Source of the DNA: Desulfuromonadales bacterium C00003107
Lineage (GTDB): Bacteria > Desulfobacterota > Desulfuromonadia > Desulfuromonadales > Syntrophotaleaceae
Length of the DNA: 22,874 nt
Direction of reading: 5' to 3'
Assembly (NCBI GenBank): GCA_001751225.1
Contig: MAXT01000047.1
Location: forward strand, 1 to 22,874
Below the pieces are notes generated by a model. That model saw nothing but the letters and a program-made list of their open reading frames with translations, had not been told where the DNA came from and did not search any database. Position 1 is the stretch's first letter, and every line of letters begins with the position of its first letter. Positions 16,048-22,874 of the stretch are shown here, piece by piece. The position numbers were made by a program, and so were the translations under genes.

Positions 16048-16911
16048 TTGGATAGTGACGGTCCCGGCGAGACGGTGTCTTCCAAAAGGAGCCTTATAAG
16101 TCGCCTGTTTTTCGGCAGGCCGCGGGTGCGTTCCGAAGAAGAGTTACAAGAGATGATCAATGCTTCCGAACAGGAAGGCATCATCAACGAAGAGGAAGGG
16201 GAGATGCTCCATTCCATCTTCGAATTCGGCGAAACCATGGTGCGAGAGATCATGGTGCCGCGTACCGACATGGTCTGCTGCAGCACCGAAGCCACGGTTT
16301 CCGAAATCCTCAAGGCGATCATCGCATCCGGACATTCCCGTATCCCCGTCTACCAAGGGACTACCGACCGCATCGTTGGCTTAGTCTATGCCAAGGATTT
16401 GCTCAAGTTCTGGGGTGTTCCCGACGAGGAGGTTCAGGTGCAGGCGGTAATGCGTACACCGTTCTTCGTTCCCGAAACGAAAAAGATTGAGGAACTGCTC
16501 AAGGAATTTCGTACCCGGCGTGTGCATATGGCCATCGCTATCGATGAATATGGCGGTACTTCGGGCCTGGTTACCATCGAAGATCTGCTGGAAGAGATCG
16601 TCGGTGATATTCAGGATGAATACGACCTTGAGGAGGAGTGGCTCACGACGAAAGAGGAAGGCTGGATACTGGTCGACTGTCGATTGAATATCGAGGATTT
16701 CGCTGACCACTTTGGTATCTCGATTCCCAAGGAAAAGTTCGATACCGTCGGGGGCTGGCTGGTTGATCTATTGGGTCGTGTACCTCTGCAGGATGAACAG
16801 ATGACCGCCAGCGGCCTTGCCGTGACGGTAGTTGAATGTGATGAGCGCACCTTGCGTAAGGTGCGGGTCCGGCCCCTGCCGCTGAATGAAGAGACGGAAC
16901 CCCAATGCTGA
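16048..16911 (+). CDS. corC: CorC/HlyC family CBS-domain protein
   Basis: A 287-residue protein with a short N-terminal region (LISRLFFGRP), an EELQEMINASEQEG helix, two CBS domains (about 60-190) including the motif MVPRTDMV, and a C-terminal CorC_HlyC FAD-like domain (about 205-280). It lacks the membrane DUF21 domain, so it matches the short YbeX/CorC form, which in E. coli lies next to lnt and ybeY. The family has been linked to magnesium/cobalt efflux and ribosome function, but its exact role is unsettled. I chose TTG 16048 because AAAGGAGA (16033-16040) is seven bases upstream. An upstream in-frame TTG at 16024 would put this site inside the gene. Its stop overlaps the lnt start by seven bases. 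Confidence 0.93.
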   Translation: MDSDGPGETVSSKRSLISRLFFGRPRVRSEEELQEMINASEQEGIINEEEGEMLHSIFEFGETMVREIMVPRTDMVCCSTEATVSEILKAIIASGHSRIPVYQGTTDRIVGLVYAKDLLKFWGVPDEEVQVQAVMRTPFFVPETKKIEELLKEFRTRRVHMAIAIDEYGGTSGLVTIEDLLEEIVGDIQDEYDLEEEWLTTKEEGWILVDCRLNIEDFADHFGISIPKEKFDTVGGWLVDLLGRVPLQDEQMTASGLAVTVVECDERTLRKVRVRPLPLNEETEPQC

Positions 16912-18440
16912 AGAACTGGCGGCGACTGCCCGTTGATAGCAGCGACTGCTGGGCGTTCTTCTCCGGTCTGTTGCTGGCCCTGTCTTTTCCCCGTCCAGAT
17001 CTGGCCAGCGTGGCCTGGTTCGGTTTGCTGCCGCTGTTTGTGGTCATGGAGCGGCGGCCTTTTCGCTCAGGCTTTCTGGCCGGGGTTGGTTTCTTCGGCC
17101 TGGTACTCTACTGGCTCAATATCGTTATGACCACCTATGGTCGCCTGCATCCGCTACTGTCGGGGGTGGCCTACCTGTTGCTGGTCTTCTATCTGGCGCT
17201 ATTTTTCGGCGCCGCCACCTGGGCCGCCTGTCGCTGCCGCGATCGCCTGGGGTTGGCGCCGGCCCTGACCCTGCCGGTGTTCTGGGTAGCCCTTGAGTTT
17301 CTGCGTTCCTTTCTGCTCAGTGGCTTCCCCTGGGCGATCCTCGGTTATTCCCAACAATCCCATCTCTTGCTGATTCAATCCGCTGATCTCTGCGGTCCCT
17401 ATGGTCTGAGTTATTTGTTGATCCTGAGCAATGTCACCCTGGCGGCTCTCTGGCGGGCGCGGGGTAAGGGATTTCGGCAGGCCTGTCCCCGTATCGCCGT
17501 GACGGCGACGGTGGTTCTGTTTATCGCCAATCTCGGCTATGGCACTCTGCGCCTGGCCGAACAGCCTGACAAACGAGAGCAAAGCCTGTCCACGGTGCTG
17601 GGCCAAGGGTGCCTCGATCAGGCGGTAAAATGGGATCCGTCTTTTCAACAGCGTACAGTCGATATCTATCGCCAGCTGTCTGTTCCTGCTGCCGATGACC
17701 CGGCACCTGAGCTGATTATCTGGCCGGAAAGCGCTATGCCTTTCTATTATCAAGAGGGCGGACCGCTGGCCGCGGCGGTGACCGAGGTGCCTCGTTCCAG
17801 TGGAGCCTATCTGCTGTTCGGCAGCCCGGCCTTCGAGGTGGTTAACCGCCGGCCCCGCAACCTGAACAGCGCCTTTCTGCTCGGACCCGACGGCGGGCTA
17901 CTGGGCCGCAGCGACAAGGTTCATCTGGTGCCCTTTGGCGAATATGTGCCCCTGGGCCGCTATTTACCCTTTATCGACAAGCTGGTCGCCGGCATTGGCG
18001 ACTTCGCCCCCGGTACGGTTAGCCCCTTGCCCATGAATGGCCATCATCTCGGCGTACTGGTCTGTTTCGAAGGGATCTTTCCCGAACTGGCGCGGGACTA
18101 TGTGCGCCGGGGCAGTGATCTGTTGGTCAATATCACCAACGATGCTTGGTTTGGCCGCTCCTCCGCTCCCTATCAACATCTCGCTATGTGCCGCTTTCGC
18201 GCCGTGGAAAACCGCGTCTGGCTAGCGCGGGCCGCCAATACCGGTATTTCTGCCCTGATTGCTCCCTCCGGGCGCATTACTGCCCAGTCCCCCTTGTTTG
18301 AACGCCTTGCCCTGCGCGGGTCGGTCGGTCTCGGTGCCCGGCCGAGTTTGTACACCCGTTATGGCGACCTGTTGCCGGCTCTAGCTCTGATCTTCTCCGC
18401 TTGGTGGCTGTGGCGTGGCCGCAGGTCCAAACCCCAGTAG
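16905..18440 (+). CDS. lnt: apolipoprotein N-acyltransferase
   Basis: A 511-residue inner-membrane enzyme that adds the third acyl chain to the N-terminal cysteine of lipoproteins, the last step of lipoprotein maturation. The N-terminal half (about 15-215) holds several membrane spans. The C-terminal half is a nitrilase-fold domain with the complete catalytic triad: E275 (IIWPESAMPF), K338 (GRSDKVHLVPFGEY) and C387 (LGVLVCFEG). A final membrane helix lies near 490. The length equals the E. coli enzyme (512). ATG 16905 overlaps the corC stop (ATGCTGA), suggesting coupled translation. It is the last gene of the operon. I see no strong terminator in the 170 bp after it, so read-through into the dehydrogenase gene is possible. 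Confidence 0.96.
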   Translation: MLKNWRRLPVDSSDCWAFFSGLLLALSFPRPDLASVAWFGLLPLFVVMERRPFRSGFLAGVGFFGLVLYWLNIVMTTYGRLHPLLSGVAYLLLVFYLALFFGAATWAACRCRDRLGLAPALTLPVFWVALEFLRSFLLSGFPWAILGYSQQSHLLLIQSADLCGPYGLSYLLILSNVTLAALWRARGKGFRQACPRIAVTATVVLFIANLGYGTLRLAEQPDKREQSLSTVLGQGCLDQAVKWDPSFQQRTVDIYRQLSVPAADDPAPELIIWPESAMPFYYQEGGPLAAAVTEVPRSSGAYLLFGSPAFEVVNRRPRNLNSAFLLGPDGGLLGRSDKVHLVPFGEYVPLGRYLPFIDKLVAGIGDFAPGTVSPLPMNGHHLGVLVCFEGIFPELARDYVRRGSDLLVNITNDAWFGRSSAPYQHLAMCRFRAVENRVWLARAANTGISALIAPSGRITAQSPLFERLALRGSVGLGARPSLYTRYGDLLPALALIFSAWWLWRGRRSKPQ

Positions 18441-18609
18441 TTTTTCTTATCCTCCTCGCAATCCCTTCACTCTGCTTTTCCCCCGTCCATGAATTTACTT
18501 CTGTGACATGAAATTTGTTCAGTTGACATTCCCCTGTGGGCGGCGAGAATTTAACTAAAGGCAACCTTGGTGGCTGTCCGCTTTGGGCGGCAGAAATTGG
18601 AGGTACGGC

Positions 18610-19722
18610 ATGGCAGATGTCTTCGCGATGGCGGATGAATTCGGCCCGGCCAAGATCGTCCACGTCACTGAACCGGCCATCGGCCTGAAGGGGATTCTGG
18701 TGGTCGACAACGTGGCCGCCGGCCCGGCTATCGGCGGCATGCGCATGGCGCCCGATGTTAGCCTCGGCGAGTGTTTCCGTCTGGCGCGGGCCATGACCCT
18801 GAAGAATTCCCTGGCGGGGCTGGCGCACGGCGGCGGCAAGTCGGTGCTGTTCGGCGATCCCAAGATGCCGATCGCCGACAAGGAGCAGCTGATTCGCGCC
18901 ATGGCCTGCGCCCTGCGCCACTGCCAGGATTATGTGTTTGGTCCGGATATGGGCACTGACGAGACCTGCATGGCCTGGGTCAAGGACGAAATCGGCCGTG
19001 CCGTGGGGCTGCCAGAGGCCCTCGGTGGTATCCCCCTCGATCAGATCGGCGCCACCGGTTGGGGCCTGCGCCATGCGGTGGAGGCGGCCGCACCGGCGGC
19101 CGGCTTTAGTCTGTCTGGCGCTCGGGTGGTGGTGCAGGGTTTTGGTGCTGTCGGGCAACACGCCGCGCGATTCCTTGGTGAATTGGGAACCGTGCTGGTC
19201 GGTGCCGCTGATTCCCGTGGCACCCTGTACGATCCCCGGGGCCTCGATGTTGCCAAGTTGATGGAGCTGAAGAGACAGGGCAAGAGCGTAATCGATTACC
19301 ACGAAGGGATAAAACTCGATCGGGATGCGGTCATTGGCCTGGAATGCGAGGTGTGGATTCCGGCAGCGCGGCCCGATGTGGTCACCGCCGCCAACGTCGA
19401 TCAGCTGCGCACCCGGCTCGTCGCCCAGGGGGCCAATATCCCCCTTACTCCTGAGGCGGAAAAGGTCCTGGCTGAGCGGGGTGTGCTGTGTCTACCCGAC
19501 TTCATCGCCAATGCCGGTGGGGTGATCTGCGGCGCCATGGAGTATCACGGCGGCTGGAAAGGGCTGGTCTTCGACGTGGTGGCAGAGAAAATTCGCACCA
19601 ATACCGCAGAGATGCTGCACAGGATGGACCGGGAAGGGCTTCTGCCGCGTCAGGCCGCGACCGCCATGGCGGTGGCAGTGTTGCGCAGGGCCATGGCCAC
19701 CCGGCGCTGGTCAATCTACTGA
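18610..19722 (+). CDS. Glu/Leu/Phe/Val family amino-acid dehydrogenase
   Basis: A 370-residue NAD(P)-dependent oxidative deaminase of the glutamate/leucine dehydrogenase superfamily, shorter than classic GdhA (about 450) and close to leucine/phenylalanine dehydrogenase length (about 365). Catalytic lysines K65 and K77 (GLAHGGGKSV) and D113 (GPDMGTDE) are present. A Rossmann motif GFGAVG (177-182) and ANAGGVI (300-306) are also seen. The glycine-rich GGM (42-44) binds the substrate carboxylate. The exact amino-acid substrate cannot be told from these motifs. The start ATG at 18610 has GGAGG six bases upstream, and an in-frame codon at 18583 lacks this. A perfect -35 TTGACA (18523-18528) exists without a good -10. 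It lies 13 bp before the adenylating enzyme, probably in one operon. Confidence 0.92.
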   Translation: MADVFAMADEFGPAKIVHVTEPAIGLKGILVVDNVAAGPAIGGMRMAPDVSLGECFRLARAMTLKNSLAGLAHGGGKSVLFGDPKMPIADKEQLIRAMACALRHCQDYVFGPDMGTDETCMAWVKDEIGRAVGLPEALGGIPLDQIGATGWGLRHAVEAAAPAAGFSLSGARVVVQGFGAVGQHAARFLGELGTVLVGAADSRGTLYDPRGLDVAKLMELKRQGKSVIDYHEGIKLDRDAVIGLECEVWIPAARPDVVTAANVDQLRTRLVAQGANIPLTPEAEKVLAERGVLCLPDFIANAGGVICGAMEYHGGWKGLVFDVVAEKIRTNTAEMLHRMDREGLLPRQAATAMAVAVLRRAMATRRWSIY

Positions 19723-19735
19723 AAAGAGGCCGCAA

Positions 19736-21448
19736 ATGGTTCTGAGCTACTATCACATGGGGTCGACAAAGCATCTGCTGGGTTCCACCATCTCACAGCA
19801 CTTTTCCGCCGTAGCGCAGCGTTTTCCTGACCGTGAGGCGATCATCTCTCGCCACCAGCAGCGGCGACTGACCTACGCCCAGCTGGCGGCTTCTACCGAT
19901 TTGCTGGCCCGGGGCCTGCTCGGCCTCGGTTTTACGCGGGGCGAGCGTATCGGTCTGTGGGCCACCAATCACGTCGAGTGGCTACTGCTGCAGCTGGCCA
20001 CGGCCCGCATCGGTGTCGCTCTGGTGGCTATCAACCCCGGCTACCGCCAGCAGGAGCTGGCCCACGCCCTTGCCCGCTCGGAACTGCACGGTCTGTTCAC
20101 CATTCCTGGGTTTCGCTCCAGCGACTATCCAGCCATGCTTTGCGAACTGATTTCGGAGCTGGCCGGTGGCTCGCAACAGCTGCAATGTCAGGACTTTCCC
20201 CTGCTGCGACGAGTAGTGCTGTTCGACCCGACCGATGCCGGCGCCACCGTGCGCCCATCAAACGGGGTGACTCTGTGGCAGGAGGTGCTGCTGGCGGGGG
20301 AGTCGGTCTCCCCGATTCAATTAGAAAATGCCAGCGCGTGCCTCGACCGGGACGACCCGATCGCTCTGCTCTATACCTCCGGCAGCCGCGGCTTTCCCAA
20401 AACCGCGGTTCTGTCCCATCATAATTTGCTCAACAATGCCTGGTTCGCCGCGCAGCGCATGAAATTCAGTGAAGTTGATCGGCTTTGTGTGCCAGTGCCT
20501 TTTTACCACTGTTTCGGCATGGTGCTGGCCAACCTGCTCAGCCTGGCGGTGGGGGCCTGCATCGTGCTGCCGGGGGAATACTTCGACCCGCTGGCCGCCC
20601 TGCAGACGGTGCAGGATGAGGCCTGCACCGCCATTTACGGGGTGCCGACCATGTTCGTTGCCGAACTGGAGCATCCGCGTTTTAGCGAGTTTGATCTCGC
20701 CAGCCTGCGTACCGGCATCATGGGCGGAGCCCCCTGTCCGCCGGAACTGGTGCAACGGGTCATGGAGCGCATGCACTGTCCCGAGTTGCTCATCGGCTAT
20801 GGCATGACCGAGGCTTCTCCCATCACCCATCTCACTGCGCCGGAAGATCCGCTGTCGATTCGCTTGCACACTGTCGGTCGCAACCTGCCCCATCAGGAAG
20901 TCAAGATCATCGACCCCGACAGCGGTCACACCATGCCGCAGGGCGAGGTGGGGGAGATCTGTTTCCGTGGCTATCATATTGCCAAGGGCGGCTACTACGG
21001 GGAGCCGGAGGCTACCGCCGATGCCATCGATGAGGATGGCTGGCTCCATTCCGGCGATCTCGGCGCCATGGACGAAAACGGCTATGTGCGCATCACCGGC
21101 CGGCGCAAGGAAATCATCATTCGCGGCGGGGAAAACATTTCCCCCTGGCAGATCGAGCAGCGTCTGCTCGACCACCCCGCGGTCGTTGAAGTGGCGGTAT
21201 TCGGCGTGCCCGACGAGTTTTATGGTGAGGAAATTATGGCCTGGGTACGCTTGCAGGAAGGGGATGGCAGCAGCGAAGAGGAGCTGCGGGCCTGGTGCAA
21301 GGCGGGCCTGGCCCACTTCAAGGTGCCCCGTTATACCTGGCTGGTGGAACGCTTCCCCATGACCGGCAGTGGCAAGCTGCAGAAGGTGGCCATGCGCGAA
21401 GAGGCCCTGGCGCGTCTGAAGAGCGATCGCCGTTCAAAGGAGGGTTGA
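19736..21448 (+). CDS. AMP-binding acyl-CoA synthetase-like enzyme
   Basis: A 570-residue adenylate-forming (ANL) enzyme, probably a fatty- or branched-chain acyl-CoA ligase. Motifs in order: ATP loop LLYTSGSRGFPKTAVLSH (211-228), the central GYGMTEASP (354-362), GWLHSGDLG (435-443) with D441, hinge ITGRRKEIIIRGGENISP (453-470) with R456, and the C-terminal catalytic lysine K549 (MTGSGKLQK). The ATP loop is atypical: S217-R218 replaces the usual T-T/S and T223 replaces glycine. Length fits medium/long-chain enzymes. AGAGG lies six bases before ATG 19736. Following an amino-acid dehydrogenase, it could activate the acid derived from the keto-acid product, but that is inference. It is followed by the hairpin terminator at 21510. 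Confidence 0.9.
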   Translation: MVLSYYHMGSTKHLLGSTISQHFSAVAQRFPDREAIISRHQQRRLTYAQLAASTDLLARGLLGLGFTRGERIGLWATNHVEWLLLQLATARIGVALVAINPGYRQQELAHALARSELHGLFTIPGFRSSDYPAMLCELISELAGGSQQLQCQDFPLLRRVVLFDPTDAGATVRPSNGVTLWQEVLLAGESVSPIQLENASACLDRDDPIALLYTSGSRGFPKTAVLSHHNLLNNAWFAAQRMKFSEVDRLCVPVPFYHCFGMVLANLLSLAVGACIVLPGEYFDPLAALQTVQDEACTAIYGVPTMFVAELEHPRFSEFDLASLRTGIMGGAPCPPELVQRVMERMHCPELLIGYGMTEASPITHLTAPEDPLSIRLHTVGRNLPHQEVKIIDPDSGHTMPQGEVGEICFRGYHIAKGGYYGEPEATADAIDEDGWLHSGDLGAMDENGYVRITGRRKEIIIRGGENISPWQIEQRLLDHPAVVEVAVFGVPDEFYGEEIMAWVRLQEGDGSSEEELRAWCKAGLAHFKVPRYTWLVERFPMTGSGKLQKVAMREEALARLKSDRRSKEG

Positions 21449-21509
21449 GCGGGACGACAGTTTTGCAGAAACCTGCGGATCTTCTTATGGACAATCTATT
21501 TTTTGGTGG

Positions 21510-21550
21510 ACGGAAACGGCCTGCGCATTGTGCAGGCCGTTTCCGTTTAG
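21510..21550 (+). terminator. strong hairpin terminator after the adenylating-enzyme gene
   Basis: ACGGAAACGGCCTGC (21510-21524) pairs perfectly over 15 bp with GCAGGCCGTTTCCGT (21532-21546), with a seven-base loop. A short TTTAG follows on the plus strand. On the minus strand CCACCAAAAAATAG follows. It lies 61 bp past the stop of the upstream gene. Confidence 0.75.
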
Positions 21551-21564
21551 AGAAGTTGTGAATC

Positions 21565-21609
21565 CGCTGAGAAGTGGGGCAGGGGTGTGGCGTGCCCCAC
21601 TTCTCAGCG
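21565..21609. repeat. 16-bp perfect inverted repeat
   Basis: CGCTGAGAAGTGGGGC (21565-21580) pairs with GCCCCACTTCTCAGCG (21594-21609) around a 13-base, G-rich loop. No T-run follows on either strand, so it is not a classical terminator. It directly follows the terminator at 21510-21546. Confidence 0.75.
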
Positions 21610-21637
21610 CCCCATATCTGTGGCATGCCACGGGGCG
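21608..21637. repeat. nested palindrome next to the 21565-21609 hairpin
   Basis: CGCCCC (21608-21613) can pair with GGGGCG (21632-21637), enclosing the 12-bp palindrome GTGGCATGCCAC (21620-21631). Its left arm shares the last two bases of the previous hairpin, so the two structures compete or stack. Confidence 0.5.
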
Positions 21638-21952
21638 TGGTTCTGGACGGAGAGCAAATCTAGACGAATCCCCCTCAAAAAAAATACCTGTTTGATTTTG
21701 GGTAATAATTTCTCCCAGCCTCATATAAAGACGAGTTATATATAATTATTATAATAAGATTGCCGGGTTTGCGGGTTTGTTGGTTTGGTAGGCAAGTTTC
21801 CGCCGTGCTTCTCTCATCCACGTTCTTATAGATCGCCGTTTTTTTTAATGAGCCTTGTGACGGTCGGGTATGGTTTTTGCGGTAAATGAGATTTGTATTG
21901 TGTGTACAAGAGTTTGTTTATTGATCCTTGTATTTTGTCTTGGGGGTAATTC
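21638..21952. other. upstream region of the TonB-dependent receptor gene
   Basis: About 315 bp, AT-rich, with TATATAATTATTATAATAAG at about 21737-21756. That stretch could hold a -10 element or an AT-rich regulator site, but I cannot match a Fur box convincingly. It also contains a short tandem 8-mer repeat, CGGGTTTG twice plus a degenerate third copy, at about 21764-21788. I looked for a cobalamin riboswitch, common before such receptors, and did not recognise one. Confidence 0.35.
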
Positions 21953-22874
21953 TTGCTTCGAATTTTGTCCTATTTGGCGGTTCTTTGGTGCTGCTGCCTC
22001 CTGTTGCTGTCGAGTTCCGTCTGGGCCTTCTCCAACAGCGAGTTGATGGATCTCAGCCTGGAAGAGCTGATGGAGGTGGAGGTCTCTTCCGTAGGCCGCA
22101 AGCTGCAAAAGGTCAGCGAGGCGCCGGCGGCGGTGTACGTTATCAGCCAGGAGGATATCCGCCGCTCGGGGGCGACCAGCATCCCCGAGGCCCTGCGTCT
22201 GGTGCCGGGGCTCAGCGTCGCCCGCGTCGACGGCAGCACCTGGTCGGTGGCCAGTCGCGGCTTCAACGGTCGCTTCCTCAACAAGCTGCAGGTGCTCATC
22301 GACGGTCGCAGCGTCTATTCGCCGCCCTTTTCCGCCGTCCACTGGGACATGCAGGATACCCTGCTTGACGACATCGAGCGCATCGAGGTGGTGCGCGGCC
22401 CCGGCGGCACCCTGTGGGGGTCCAACGCGGTCAACGGCGTGATCAACGTTATCACCAAGAAGGCCAAGGATACCCAGGGGACCCTGGTCAAGGTTGGCTT
22501 CGGCACCGAAGAGCAGGGTTTTTCCTCTGTGCGCTACGGCGGCAAGGCCGGCGAACGAGCCTATTACCGGGCCTTCGTCAAATACTTCAATCGCGGCCCG
22601 CAGAAGAGTTATCCCTACGAGGATATCGATTTGGTGGGCAAAGTCAGTCAGTTCGGCGAGGCCCACGACGATTGGAACGCCTTTCGCGGCGGCTTCCGCA
22701 TCGATGCGGCTACCAGCGCTCAAAACGACTTCACCCTGCAGGGCGAGGCCTACAATGGTACGGCGGGCACCAATATGCTGCTCCCTTCCCTGGAGCTGGG
22801 CACCAAAGTATTCTATGAGCAAGCTTCCGACACCCCCTTTGCCGGCGGTTTTCTGCTGGGGCGCTGGCAGCATC
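21953..22874 (+). CDS. TonB-dependent outer-membrane receptor, N-terminal part (cut by the right edge)
   Basis: The frame starts at TTG 21953, with a GGGGG-type ribosome-binding site just upstream, and an in-frame TAA at 21947 excludes earlier starts. It stays open for 307 codons to the window end. A signal peptide covers residues 1-25 (LWCCCLLLLSSSVWA, cleavage probably after A25). A short LSLEELMEVEVSSVGRK segment follows, then the plug domain: VSEAPAAVYVISQEDIRRSG, IPEALRLVPGLSVARVDGS, VLIDGRSVYSPPFSAVHWD and IERIEVVRGPGGTLWGSNAV. The first barrel strands follow. Such receptors import siderophores, cobalamin or other large ligands with energy from TonB-ExbBD. The ligand cannot be judged from this part. 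The barrel end is missing. Confidence 0.93.
   Translation, partial: MLRILSYLAVLWCCCLLLLSSSVWAFSNSELMDLSLEELMEVEVSSVGRKLQKVSEAPAAVYVISQEDIRRSGATSIPEALRLVPGLSVARVDGSTWSVASRGFNGRFLNKLQVLIDGRSVYSPPFSAVHWDMQDTLLDDIERIEVVRGPGGTLWGSNAVNGVINVITKKAKDTQGTLVKVGFGTEEQGFSSVRYGGKAGERAYYRAFVKYFNRGPQKSYPYEDIDLVGKVSQFGEAHDDWNAFRGGFRIDAATSAQNDFTLQGEAYNGTAGTNMLLPSLELGTKVFYEQASDTPFAGGFLLGRWQH

Overview
The window looks like chromosomal DNA from a Desulfuromonadales/Geobacter-type bacterium. This is an inference from two things: the gene order phoH - 7TM/HD phosphohydrolase - ybeY - dgkA-PAP2 - corC - lnt, and a Gram-negative envelope gene set (apolipoprotein acyltransferase, TonB-dependent receptor). No rRNA or tRNA gene is present to confirm it. 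GC content is clearly higher from about 16 kb onward than in the first 3 kb and around 9-10 kb.

Layout. 1-416: the 5' part of an ISL3-family insertion sequence running off the left edge. 417-2800: a sparse accessory stretch with a PhnA/YjdM-type zinc-ribbon protein, the remains of a frame-broken small gene (minus strand), a nickel-type glyoxalase I (minus strand), and a 600-bp intergenic region with hairpins and a candidate promoter. 2802-4453: an ACT-domain protein followed by a UPF0210/PFL protein, a widespread pair of unknown function. 4445-4713: a roughly 240-bp hairpin-ended element bounded by a 15-bp direct repeat, sitting on the stop codon of the PFL gene. 4890-8724 (minus): a membrane diguanylate cyclase and a PiT phosphate transporter with a PhoU-like tail, separated by a strong terminator. 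9147-9922: two tandem small genes I do not recognise. 10020-11312 (minus): enolase. Enolase faces the small genes across a 40-nt perfect palindrome.

11506-18440 (plus): a tightly packed envelope and RNA-maintenance operon. It runs from PhoH ATPase through a 7TM-HD phosphohydrolase (PgpH-like, probably nucleotide second-messenger turnover), the YbeY endoribonuclease and a DgkA-PAP2 lipid kinase/phosphatase fusion to the CBS-domain protein CorC and Lnt. Several members use TTG or GTG starts, and ybeY starts 101 nt inside the preceding gene. 18610-21448 (plus): a Glu/Leu/Phe/Val-type amino-acid dehydrogenase followed by an acyl-CoA synthetase-like adenylating enzyme, probably co-transcribed. This run ends in a terminator and further large hairpins. 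21953-22874 (plus): the signal peptide and plug of a TonB-dependent outer-membrane receptor, cut by the right edge.

No CRISPR array, toxin-antitoxin pair, phage module or clearly new multi-gene system is visible. The most unusual items are the direct-repeat-bounded element at 4445-4713, the long out-of-frame overlap at HD/ybeY, the frame-broken gene at 1326-1700, the unrecognised pair at 9147-9922 and the hairpin cluster at 21510-21637.
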